From Chitinophaga sp. Ak27 (GTDB lineage Bacteria > Bacteroidota > Bacteroidia > Chitinophagales > Chitinophagaceae), in the NCBI RefSeq assembly GCF_012726295.1, contig NZ_JABAOB010000005.1, positions 248,001 through 312,000 of the forward strand: DNA of 64,000 nucleotides. Direction: 5' to 3'. A program made the translations under genes and the position numbers. Below, piece after piece: positions 7,300 through 15,531 of the stretch. The notes beneath the pieces are model-generated. The model was not told the DNA's origin. It saw nothing but the letters and a program-made list of their open reading frames with translations, and searched no databases. Each line of letters opens with the position of its first letter. Position 1 is the first letter of the stretch.

Positions 7300-9111
7300 A
7301 TGACAGCAGCGGAATTTCAGAAAATATCGCATACAATTCCCGGCAATGCCGGTATTTATAAATACTATGATGAGGCCGGCACCCTGCTTTATGTTGGGAA
7401 GGCCAAAAGTTTACGTAAAAGGGTGAGTTCTTATTTTGTAAAGAACCACGACAATTATAAAACCCGTAAACTGGTGGAGCATATCCACCACATCGAGTTT
7501 ACCATTGTAGACTCTGAGCAGGATGCCTTCCTGCTGGAAAATTCACTCATCAAACAATTCAGGCCCAAGTACAATATCAATTTAAAGGACGATAAAACCT
7601 ACCCTTACATTGTTATTAAACATGAGTCTTTTCCCCGGGTATTTTTCACCCGTAACGTTATTAAAGATGGCTCAGACTATCTGGGTCCCTTTACTTCTGT
7701 GGGCCGGGTGCGTGAAATACTGGACGTCATCAAATACAACATCCCGTTACGGACCTGTAACCTGAACTTGTCGGAAGAAAATATCCGGAAAGGCAAATTT
7801 AAAGTATGCCTGGAATACCACCTGGGCAACTGTAAAGGCCCTTGCGAAGGATTGCAAACGCAGGAAGACTATCGGGAAGGGCTGCAACAGGTGAAGAACG
7901 TTTTAAAAGGAAACCTTACGCCGGTGGTAAACCTCTTTAAAGAACAGATGATGGACCATGTGGCCAGGATGGAATTTGAAAAGGCAGAAATCATGCGTAA
8001 GAAAATAGAGAGCCTGGAAACCTACTCTGCCAAATCCACTATTGTAAATACCCGTATGGGCAATGTGGATGTGTTTTCTATTCTCAGCGAAGGTAACCAT
8101 GCTTATGTCAATTACCTTCGTATCCTCAATGGCACTATTGCCGACACTAAAACCGTTACCCTGGAGAAGCAACTTGAAGAAAGTGATGAAGAAGTGCTGG
8201 CATACGCCATCGCCTATCTCCGGGAAGTATTTAAAAGCATTAATACAGAAATCGTAGTACCGTTTCCGTTAGAATACCCCGAAAGCAATATCACTATTAC
8301 TGTTCCCAAGGGGGGCGACAAAAAGAAATTGCTGGAGTTGTCTGAGAAGAACGTTAATTATTTCAAAGACGAGTTATACCGCAAAAAGATCCTGCACCTG
8401 GAAGGCAAATCTGATATGGAGAGAAAGCAGGTATTATACCAGCTGCAGGCCGATCTTGAATTACCAGCACTTCCGGAACATATTGAGTGTTTCGATAACT
8501 CCAACTTCCAGGGTAGCTATCCTGTTGCTGCCTGTGTGGTATTTAAGGATGGCGTGGCATCCAAGAAGGATTACCGGCATTTTAACATCAAAACAGTAGA
8601 AGGTATCAACGACTTTGCATCGATGAAAGAAATTGTTTTCCGGAGATATAACCGGCTACTGGCAGAAGGGCAACCACTTCCTCAACTGGTGATTATCGAT
8701 GGCGGTAAAGGTCAGCTGGGTTCTGCTATGGAAAGTATTCGCGAGCTAAACCTGATTGGTAGTATGACCGTTGTGGGACTGGCCAAAAATGAAGAAGAAA
8801 TATTTTTCCCCGGTGATTCTCAAAGTATTAAGCTGCCCTACAACAGCGAAAGCCTGAAACTGATACGCCGGGTGCGTGATGAAGTACACCGCTTTGGTAT
8901 CACTTTTCACCGGCAGAAGCGCAGTAAGGGTACTTTCAAAAATGAATTGGAAAGCATTAAGGGCATCGGGGAAAACACCGCTACCCAACTGTTGAAAACC
9001 TTCCGGTCGGTGGCTAAAGTAAAACTACTATCTGAAGAAGATCTGGCTAAAGAAGTAGGGGCGGCCAAAGCAAAGCTCATCTGGAATCATTTCCATCACG
9101 CTAACGGCTAA
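7300..9111 (+). CDS. uvrC: Excinuclease ABC subunit C
   Basis: A full-length 603-residue UvrC, which makes both incisions flanking a UvrAB-recognised DNA lesion. Domain order is: GIY-YIG nuclease (AGIYKYYDEAGTLLYVGKAK, residues about 17-36), Cys-rich segment (NLSEENIRKGKFKVCLEYHL; CKGPCEG), UvrB-interacting UVR motif near residues 210-245, RNase H-like nuclease (ECFDNSNFQGSYPVA with the catalytic Asp, then VIIDGGKGQL), and tandem helix-hairpin-helix at the C terminus (IKGIGENTATQLLKTF). It follows a lipoprotein gene by 2 bp. Its last 4 bp overlap the convergent DinB-like gene. Confidence 0.97.
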   Translation: MTAAEFQKISHTIPGNAGIYKYYDEAGTLLYVGKAKSLRKRVSSYFVKNHDNYKTRKLVEHIHHIEFTIVDSEQDAFLLENSLIKQFRPKYNINLKDDKTYPYIVIKHESFPRVFFTRNVIKDGSDYLGPFTSVGRVREILDVIKYNIPLRTCNLNLSEENIRKGKFKVCLEYHLGNCKGPCEGLQTQEDYREGLQQVKNVLKGNLTPVVNLFKEQMMDHVARMEFEKAEIMRKKIESLETYSAKSTIVNTRMGNVDVFSILSEGNHAYVNYLRILNGTIADTKTVTLEKQLEESDEEVLAYAIAYLREVFKSINTEIVVPFPLEYPESNITITVPKGGDKKKLLELSEKNVNYFKDELYRKKILHLEGKSDMERKQVLYQLQADLELPALPEHIECFDNSNFQGSYPVAACVVFKDGVASKKDYRHFNIKTVEGINDFASMKEIVFRRYNRLLAEGQPLPQLVIIDGGKGQLGSAMESIRELNLIGSMTVVGLAKNEEEIFFPGDSQSIKLPYNSESLKLIRRVRDEVHRFGITFHRQKRSKGTFKNELESIKGIGENTATQLLKTFRSVAKVKLLSEEDLAKEVGAAKAKLIWNHFHHANG

Positions 9112-9704
9112 ACATTTTGTGCCGTTAATTGCGGGCCAACGGCCATGGCCATTTCCGCCTGCAATACATGCCGCTGGATATGCGCGATCAGGAACCCGAA
9201 AGTATCGCCTACCGATAGTTTAATAAATCGCGACAGGGAAGTCGGCACTTTATATTGCCGGATATTTATCTTTTCTGCCCGTAGCAGCAATGATTCGGTA
9301 AGTTCCTGCTGTTGTACGAATTCCTGTATAACAGTTGCCACATCTGGTTGTATAGTTGGTAGATGGCCTTTGGGCGATTTCATACGGGAGCGGAGCTGTC
9401 CATCTTCCTTCGGTTGCATCAGGCGGGTAAACCTGGCACCTAACCAACTACTGCGAAACAGCCGCTCTGGCTGGCTATGTTGCTTTTCGGCGGCAGCAAT
9501 CGCCTGTTCCAGTTGCGGGAGATAATACCGGCCATAGGTATTCAGGTGCTCCAGGCACTGTATAGCGCTCCATTTGCCGGGCATAGGGGACTGTTGTAAA
9601 AGAGCAGCTGTTTTTCCACCAAAGTAATTCTCTACTTTATATTGGGTAGCTACGGTTTGCTTACGCAGGCCTTGTAATAATTCGATGCTGTTGATAGGCG
9701 GCAT
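9108..9704 (-). CDS. DinB-family protein (putative metal-dependent hydrolase/transferase)
   Basis: A 198-residue four-helix-bundle protein of the DinB/YfiT superfamily. Metal-ligand candidates are His in CLEHLNTYGRYY (about residue 51) and the paired HIQRHVLQAE (about residues 176-180), in the HxxxH arrangement typical of the family. Members include thiol transferases and uncharacterised damage-induced proteins; the substrate here is unknown. It is read with the upstream Crp-like gene (65-bp gap) and converges on uvrC with a 4-bp overlap. Confidence 0.82.
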   Translation of the reverse strand: MPPINSIELLQGLRKQTVATQYKVENYFGGKTAALLQQSPMPGKWSAIQCLEHLNTYGRYYLPQLEQAIAAAEKQHSQPERLFRSSWLGARFTRLMQPKEDGQLRSRMKSPKGHLPTIQPDVATVIQEFVQQQELTESLLLRAEKINIRQYKVPTSLSRFIKLSVGDTFGFLIAHIQRHVLQAEMAMAVGPQLTAQNV

Positions 9705-9769
9705 GACAGTAATATTTATCTCAAAAGTAGTACGGCCGGTGTTAGAAAATCTTGGTGCAGATCAACATT

Positions 9770-10345
9770 TTATAATTTCACGGTCCCCAGCAGTTTGCTG
9801 AAAGTAGCAGGATCTATACCCAGGTAGGAGGCCAGGTATTTATGTGGTATCAGCTGTAACACATGTGGACTGCGTGTAAGCAGCTTTCTGAATTTTTGTT
9901 CCGCTGTAAAAGACAGGAGCTCTTTGTGTCTTTCCAGCAGGCCGGATAGTGCGGCTACCGTTCCGAGTCGTACCCATCTTTCAATGGTAGGATATTGCAG
10001 GGTAAGCCGGTCAAAATCGGTATAACTCATCCGGAGCATATCGCTGGCGGTGAGTGTTTCCAGGTATGCAGAAGAGGGTTGTTGCAGCTGAAACGAATCC
10101 ATGATACCAGAAAACGACCCGGTGTAGGTAAAAAGGAGGGTAGCTTCTTTATCGCCTTCCAGGCAGAAAAGTCGCTGTACGCCGGCATTTACAAAATAGA
10201 GGTATTTTTCCACTTCACCGGCTACGGTAATAACTTCTTTGCGCTTAAACTGTACCGGGTGCCAGCAAGCTGCCAGCGCTTCCCATTCATGATTGGGAAG
10301 AGGCATCATGCTATTAGCGAGTTTACGGAGTAATTCGAGCGACAT
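9770..10345 (-). CDS. Crp/Fnr-family transcriptional regulator
   Basis: A 191-residue protein with a cyclic-nucleotide-binding-like beta barrel (VQFKRKEVITVAGEVEKYLYFVNAGVQR is split by its core turns, residues about 30-58). A C-terminal winged helix follows (HVLQLIPHKYLASYLGIDPATFSKL, residues about 160-185). It lacks the Arg/Glu cAMP pocket signature and any N-terminal Cys cluster, so neither cAMP nor an Fe-S sensor can be assigned. This short type is abundant in Bacteroidota next to the gene it controls; the DinB-like gene 65 bp downstream is the obvious candidate. Confidence 0.85.
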   Translation of the reverse strand: MSLELLRKLANSMMPLPNHEWEALAACWHPVQFKRKEVITVAGEVEKYLYFVNAGVQRLFCLEGDKEATLLFTYTGSFSGIMDSFQLQQPSSAYLETLTASDMLRMSYTDFDRLTLQYPTIERWVRLGTVAALSGLLERHKELLSFTAEQKFRKLLTRSPHVLQLIPHKYLASYLGIDPATFSKLLGTVKL

Positions 10346-10381
10346 ACGGAAAGATAGGGAAAAGCGGGCAAAGCAGGAAGT

Positions 10382-10429
10382 AATAAAAGCAAATGACCTA
10401 AGCAGGCGCTTAGGTCATTTGCTTTTATT
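10382..10429 (-). terminator. 22-bp perfect hairpin between crp-like gene and gldN
   Basis: A 22-bp perfect stem (10382-10403 with 10108-offset partner 10408-10429) closes a 4-nt AGGC loop, with TTTTATT-type tails. gldN lies to its right and the crp-like gene to its left, both on the minus strand, so it terminates the gldKLMN transcript. Confidence 0.8.
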
Positions 10430-10441
10430 GTTTTAATAGGT

Positions 10442-11473
10442 TTAATACTGCCAGAGGTCCTGTTCTTTATTAAAGATACGGTCTTTAATGGCCTGGCCTT
10501 CCAGGAGGCGCATTACACCGTCTTTAATATAATCCTTGATCTCGCGGTTGTAGGTATTATTTTCCTTCACGATGTAGCTACCGAAGAAGCGCATTTCGAA
10601 AAGGTCTTCCCAACTGATAGTGGCGGCATCGTTGTTCTGGTTATACACGTCATGTTTAGCCAGTATACCGCGGCAATCGGGATAATATACCCAGAATAAG
10701 GGGATGGAGGCGCGTATGCTACCATCTTCATTAATACGGGATACCATTGGAGCAATACCCAGTATGCGAACTTTCAGGGCAGAAGCTTCTTTGTCGAATA
10801 CCCATACTTCTTTGATTTTGTACTGTTTAATAGTACGGGGATCAAAGTCATCGCGGGTAGTCACCATTTTTTCTTCGCCGGTTACCGGATCTATACTGCG
10901 TACAGTTCTTTCTTCACCGCTGAGTTTATTTTGGATCTCAGAGTAGGGCATTACGGTAGTAAAACGGTCGTCGATAGGGCTGAAAGCTTCCACCTCTTTA
11001 TTCTTGATGGCTTCGAGCAGAATATTAATAAACAGTTGGTTTACACCAGACTCATCTTCCACATTGTATTGGAAGGGGAGGTTTATTTTTTCCCTGATAT
11101 CGATTACCTGCCATACACGTTTTTCCCAGAAACGATCATCCTCGCGGATGTAGTCATAGGCAATCGGTGTACGTTCTCTGGCCAGGTTTCTTTCCACTAC
11201 GCCATCAACGCGCAGTGATTTGCGTGGGGTGTCTACCACGGGGGCAGTGATACCGTCCGGGCGTTGAGAAGCAGGTGCAGCGGGAGCAGGGGGAGGTGTC
11301 ACGGCATTTCCAGTAGCCGGGTTTACCACGGATGCATCGGGTGTAGTAGCAGTCCCCGTAGTAGCGGTTCTGCGGCGGGTTGTACCACCACGGCGTTGCG
11401 CATCAGCAGCTGTTGCCAGCATCACCAGCAAAAGAGTGCACCAACCAATTCTGTTAAATATTACTGCTCGCAT
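10442..11473 (-). CDS. gldN: Gliding motility / type IX secretion protein GldN
   Basis: A 343-residue GldN/PorN-like protein, last gene of gldKLMN. It has an N-terminal signal segment ending near TAADAQ, then a low-complexity Pro/Ala/Thr linker (about residues 30-90). The GldN domain follows: YDYIREDDRFWEKRVWQVID, the IREKINLPF block, and repeated references to IDPVTGEEKMV and KIKEVWVFDKE strands. GldN sits in the periplasm and forms the ring with GldK under the outer membrane, linked to the GldLM motor. It starts 20 bp after the gldM stop. A 22-bp terminator hairpin follows. Confidence 0.93.
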   Translation of the reverse strand: MRAVIFNRIGWCTLLLVMLATAADAQRRGGTTRRRTATTGTATTPDASVVNPATGNAVTPPPAPAAPASQRPDGITAPVVDTPRKSLRVDGVVERNLARERTPIAYDYIREDDRFWEKRVWQVIDIREKINLPFQYNVEDESGVNQLFINILLEAIKNKEVEAFSPIDDRFTTVMPYSEIQNKLSGEERTVRSIDPVTGEEKMVTTRDDFDPRTIKQYKIKEVWVFDKEASALKVRILGIAPMVSRINEDGSIRASIPLFWVYYPDCRGILAKHDVYNQNNDAATISWEDLFEMRFFGSYIVKENNTYNREIKDYIKDGVMRLLEGQAIKDRIFNKEQDLWQY

Positions 11474-11493
11474 AATTCAGTAATTAATGACCG

Positions 11494-13032
11494 TTAGTTT
11501 AATTTAAATATTGTGCTCGGCATAGAACGAACAACATTGTCCGGGCCTTTCACTTTCACGTTTTCAAAATATACTTCATCACCTGGGCGCAGTGCACGGA
11601 TAGAAGCCGTTACGCTGCCGGGGAAGTAAGCAGAAGTAGCATCACCTTCCTGGTATTCTTTACCTTTGGCAGAGATACCTACGCGGTAACCGACTACTTC
11701 ATATTTTACGCCTTCAAATTCGAAATCTTCCAGGTCTGCACGCAAACCACCCTGTACTTTAAAGTCGGCTGCTTTCATGGAACCACCTTTGTTAACACCA
11801 ACTTTCAGTACCGGATCAGGAACACGTTTTACACGAAATTCTTTCTGACCGAGTGATTTGGTTTTACCATCGATGTTAGCCACTACATTAATTACTGCTT
11901 TACCTGGCTGGCTTACCGTTACGATATATTCGCCTGAACCGCGTTTAGTCATATTACCACCGGTAATAGAGGCAGATACCTGTTCAGCAGGTACACCAGC
12001 AGCAGAAATCGAGATTGGGTTCTGCAGCCCGATATACAGCACGTTCATTTTATCTGCGGAAATAGAAGTAGAAGAAGCTCCTACATTATAAGTTTCTGTA
12101 AAGGGATAGGATTCAGGAGCGCCACCAGTTGGGCTAGGTAAGGTAATAGTACCGGAGATAGTTTTTTCGCCAATGCCGGCAGCAACTGCAGTAAAAGTTC
12201 CTAAACCATCTTTTGCTTCAACGGACTGGCCGTTTACAACGATAGTTGGATTTACCGTAGTGCTGTAAGCACCTACTGCGATGTTGGCAGTTAAGGTTTG
12301 ACCCTCCATCAGATTTTTGGAATTCAGGGAGATGAATGGTCTTACTTTATCGAATTTAAATGAAGCTGCATCGATCTGGCGATACAGATCATCGATGATG
12401 GCAGACTCGGAGTTTTTGATATCATTCTGGAATTTACCCAGGATGGTAACAGCTGCGATAGTAGGCACCATGTTGAAGTGATAGGTAGTCCATGATTTGG
12501 TACCACCGCCATGTTCATCTGTCGATTTACCTACTTCAATTCTCAGTGGTAAAGTTTTATTGAACTGATCTCTTTTTTTAGGATCTACGAAAGAAAGTAA
12601 TTTTTCGCGAAGGTCTTTCAGCTTAGCTTCCAGTTCCGGACCTTTCTTCATATTCTCCATCACCCTGGTAGGGGCGTCCAAACCAGCTTTATCCTTGATT
12701 TCGCCATGTTCGTCCAGGCCACCACTTTCATCGATGATGGTTTTCTTTAAAGACTCTACATAGTCGTACATGCTGGCAGATAAACTTTTCACTTGTTGCG
12801 CTTTGGCTCTGAAGGGAGCTGTTTTTTCAGCGTTGTCCTTCATTTGAGCGTCAAATTGCGAATAAATGAGATTGTTTTTATCTGCTAAGGATTTATTAGA
12901 GGTATTGATTGAATTATTTACGATACTAAAAGCGTTCAATATTTCAGCAGAGACGTTCAACGCGAGCATGGCCGTCAAGACCAGGTACATGATGTTGATC
13001 ATCTTCTGCCTAGGATCTTTAGGTAGTGCCAT
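11494..13032 (-). CDS. gldM: Gliding motility / type IX secretion motor protein GldM
   Basis: A 512-residue GldM/PorM. It has one N-terminal transmembrane helix (MINIMYLVLTAMLALNVSAE, about residues 11-30), then a long periplasmic part: helical D1 domain (about 35-225) and beta-rich D2-D4 domains to the C terminus. This length and layout match the family. GldM and GldL form the proton-driven rotary motor that powers type IX secretion and gliding; the GldM shaft contacts the GldK/N ring. The gene lies between gldL (55-bp gap) and gldN (20-bp gap). Confidence 0.95.
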   Translation of the reverse strand: MALPKDPRQKMINIMYLVLTAMLALNVSAEILNAFSIVNNSINTSNKSLADKNNLIYSQFDAQMKDNAEKTAPFRAKAQQVKSLSASMYDYVESLKKTIIDESGGLDEHGEIKDKAGLDAPTRVMENMKKGPELEAKLKDLREKLLSFVDPKKRDQFNKTLPLRIEVGKSTDEHGGGTKSWTTYHFNMVPTIAAVTILGKFQNDIKNSESAIIDDLYRQIDAASFKFDKVRPFISLNSKNLMEGQTLTANIAVGAYSTTVNPTIVVNGQSVEAKDGLGTFTAVAAGIGEKTISGTITLPSPTGGAPESYPFTETYNVGASSTSISADKMNVLYIGLQNPISISAAGVPAEQVSASITGGNMTKRGSGEYIVTVSQPGKAVINVVANIDGKTKSLGQKEFRVKRVPDPVLKVGVNKGGSMKAADFKVQGGLRADLEDFEFEGVKYEVVGYRVGISAKGKEYQEGDATSAYFPGSVTASIRALRPGDEVYFENVKVKGPDNVVRSMPSTIFKLN

Positions 13033-13087
13033 AGTTTGTTTTCAGATTTAATTGATATGTGTTAATTCAGAAACTATTAGCCGTACC

Positions 13088-13831
13088 TTATCTTCCACCG
13101 TTCATAGCGCTCAACATGTTTCCATAAATGGAGTTCAGGTTGCTGAGGTTTTTAGCGAGCTGGGAAATTTGTTCCTGTGTTTTCTTAGCATCGTCAATGC
13201 TGCCGCTCATAGCAACAGATGCATTGTGCAGATTGCTGTAGAATTTGTTCATCGCTTTCAGGTGGTTGTTAGTGTCCTGTAATTCCAGTTCGTAGATGGT
13301 GTTCAAAGAAGCCAGGTTTTTGGTCATACCCTGCATCTGTACATGGAATTCTTTTGTTGATTCAGAAGCACTGTTGAAAGAAGATACAGCAGCAGCGGCA
13401 GTAGTGTAAGCGTTGGCTACATTACCAATAGCGCTGGCAGCTTCTCTTGTTTTCTGTGTGTAGTCGCCGGTAGCAGCTACTACATCGCTGATGTCTCTCA
13501 TTTTGTCAACGGTGGTTCCCAGCTTCTGGAAGTTTTCGCTCAGGCGTTGCAGGTTTGCAGGAGTGATGTCAGCTTCCTGGAGCATTTTGTCCAGGCCAGC
13601 TACTGCCGGGCTGCCAGCTACTGCTACTACTTGTCCTTCGTGAGAAGCACCGGAATCGGGTACAAAGGCGTATACGAAGAAGATAAGCGCCTCAGTGCTC
13701 AGACCTAAGATCAAAGCGATGTCGGCACCCCGCCAGTGTTGCAGTTTAAATAACGCTCCGATAATTACCACGGAAGCCGCAATACATACGAAAAAGTTCA
13801 GCCATTTAGCTTTGTTAGGATTCATAGCCAT
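13088..13831 (-). CDS. gldL: Gliding motility / type IX secretion motor protein GldL
   Basis: A 247-residue GldL/PorL. Two transmembrane helices are near the N terminus (WLNFFVCIAASVVIIGALF, then IALILGLSTEALIFFVYAF); the second carries the conserved Glu inside the membrane (in STEALIFF) implicated in proton use. A cytoplasmic coiled-coil tail follows (LQEADITPANLQRLSENF onward). It forms the inner-membrane stator ring around GldM. It lies 146 bp downstream of gldK and 55 bp upstream of gldM. Confidence 0.95.
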   Translation of the reverse strand: MAMNPNKAKWLNFFVCIAASVVIIGALFKLQHWRGADIALILGLSTEALIFFVYAFVPDSGASHEGQVVAVAGSPAVAGLDKMLQEADITPANLQRLSENFQKLGTTVDKMRDISDVVAATGDYTQKTREAASAIGNVANAYTTAAAAVSSFNSASESTKEFHVQMQGMTKNLASLNTIYELELQDTNNHLKAMNKFYSNLHNASVAMSGSIDDAKKTQEQISQLAKNLSNLNSIYGNMLSAMNGGR

Positions 13832-13977
13832 AGGTTAAAATTTACTGGTTAAAGTGTTAATAGTTAAAGTCTGTATGGAATAGTTAATTCTCACTGATTT
13901 GCTGATAATAGTGTACATAATACAAAAGGTTTCTTTGGCAGTTATAAATACAGGCTATTATTCAAAATGATTCTACT

Positions 13978-15261
13978 CTATCTGTGTTTGGCTCTTCTGC
14001 TCAGGGCAATGGTACATCTGAAACCAACGTATGATTTAGCACTGTCCTGGTATTCATATGTCCGGGTTCCTGTCTGGAGGAAATATCCTACATCTTTCCA
14101 TGACCCGCCTCTGATAGCTTTACGCTTCATTTTTAATGGCGCATCATCTGGTACATCCATTCTCAAATACGGGTTCATATCGGAAGTAAAGGAGTAGGCA
14201 TTTTCATAGAAGATATCGGCAGTCCATTCAGCTACGTTACCAGCCATGTTATACAATCCGTAATCGTTAGGCCAGTAAGCATCTGCGCGAACGGTGTAAA
14301 ATCCACCATCTTCCGGATAGTTACCACGACCAGGTTTGAAGTTGGCCAGTAAACATCCTTTCTTATTGCGGATATAATAACCACCCCATGGGTAAGGTGT
14401 TTGTTCTCTACCGCCACGGGCGGCGTATTCCCACTGCGCTTCAGATGGCAGCTGGAATTTATCCTCCGTAAACAGTTTTTTGCTTGCACGGTAGTCTTCC
14501 CAAAATTTACTTCTCCATTCGCAGAAAGCTGTGGCCTGATGCCAGTTTACACCTACTACCGGGTAGTTGTCAAATGCCGGGTGCCAGAAGTACATACGGG
14601 TCATTGGCTCGTTGTAGGCATAAGAGAAATCCCTGATCCAGCAAAGTGTGTCGGGATAGATGGGTACATCTTTTTTAACGATAAAGGTAGAACGTGGTTT
14701 ACCCGCGTTTTCCCTCAACTTGGCTTTGTCCCAGTTGAAAGTTTCCTGGTGATAGATCAGTTTACCTACGTCGATATCTTTACGGCCGTATAAGCGGTCT
14801 GCCTCAGAATAGATCATTGCATCCAGCTTTTCAACGGTACCTTTGTCTTTCCAGCTAATCTTCTGTTTCCAGTCGATGATATCATGTCCATCATCAGATT
14901 TCACATGTCCTAACAGGATGTGCGCAATGGAGTCTGTTACCCACTGTACAAACTGGCGATACTCGTTATTGGTAATTTCCGTGGCATCCATATAGAAGCC
15001 AGAAATGGAAATTGACTTATTACGCGCCGTGTACGCATAGTTTACATCCTCATCACTGGGACCCATGTGGAACGTTCCGGCTGGTACGTATACCATCCCA
15101 TAAGGTACAGGGGGAGTGTACTTCGGTCTTGGGCTTACGCCAATCAATTGACCTTGCGCATTTTTAGGGGTTTTACTACCGCCACAGCTGGCCAGCAGGG
15201 AAACCAGCAAAACCGCCAACAGACCTTTTACATAGTTAAGCTTCATAAGGGTAGCTTTCAT
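13978..15261 (-). CDS. gldK: Gliding motility / type IX secretion lipoprotein GldK
   Basis: A 427-residue lipoprotein and first gene of the gldKLMN run. The signal segment ends in VLLVSLLASCGGSKTP, giving a lipidated Cys at about residue 26. The mature protein is a formylglycine-generating-enzyme (SUMF1-like) domain: GMVYVPAGTFHMGPSDED, PVVGVNWHQATAFCEWRS, LPSEAQWEYAARGG, and RGGSWKDVGYF near the C terminus. In GldK/PorK this fold is structural rather than enzymatic; it forms a periplasmic ring with GldN. gldJ, a paralogue often linked, is not in the window. Confidence 0.94.
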   Translation of the reverse strand: MKATLMKLNYVKGLLAVLLVSLLASCGGSKTPKNAQGQLIGVSPRPKYTPPVPYGMVYVPAGTFHMGPSDEDVNYAYTARNKSISISGFYMDATEITNNEYRQFVQWVTDSIAHILLGHVKSDDGHDIIDWKQKISWKDKGTVEKLDAMIYSEADRLYGRKDIDVGKLIYHQETFNWDKAKLRENAGKPRSTFIVKKDVPIYPDTLCWIRDFSYAYNEPMTRMYFWHPAFDNYPVVGVNWHQATAFCEWRSKFWEDYRASKKLFTEDKFQLPSEAQWEYAARGGREQTPYPWGGYYIRNKKGCLLANFKPGRGNYPEDGGFYTVRADAYWPNDYGLYNMAGNVAEWTADIFYENAYSFTSDMNPYLRMDVPDDAPLKMKRKAIRGGSWKDVGYFLQTGTRTYEYQDSAKSYVGFRCTIALSRRAKHR

Positions 15262-15360
15262 CAGAATATGTTTTTTCTATTAACCAGCCTGGTGCGATTT
15301 GCCTGTATACAAGGGAACACATTTCTCATATTTCACCCGCTTTGTTTATATGAAAGATAG

Positions 15361-15368
15361 CAAATGTA
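15361..15368 (-). promoter_or_regulatory. -7 box (TACATTTG) for the gldKLMN operon
   Basis: The minus strand reads TACATTTG, an exact TAnnTTTG match, 100 bp before the gldK start. The rest of the 270-bp gap is AT-rich and holds nothing else recognised. Confidence 0.5.
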
Positions 15369-15531
15369 ATAATTAATTTTAATCCGTAGTGACTTTTTAT
15401 CCAACTTTTTCAATTCCACTCAGAACCGTTCTGTAACTAGTTTAAACGTTGCTTTTAACATTTTATTATATAAACGTAATAACATTTATTGAATCAAGCC
15501 TCTCCCTTACAGAAGGCAAGTTACATAATTA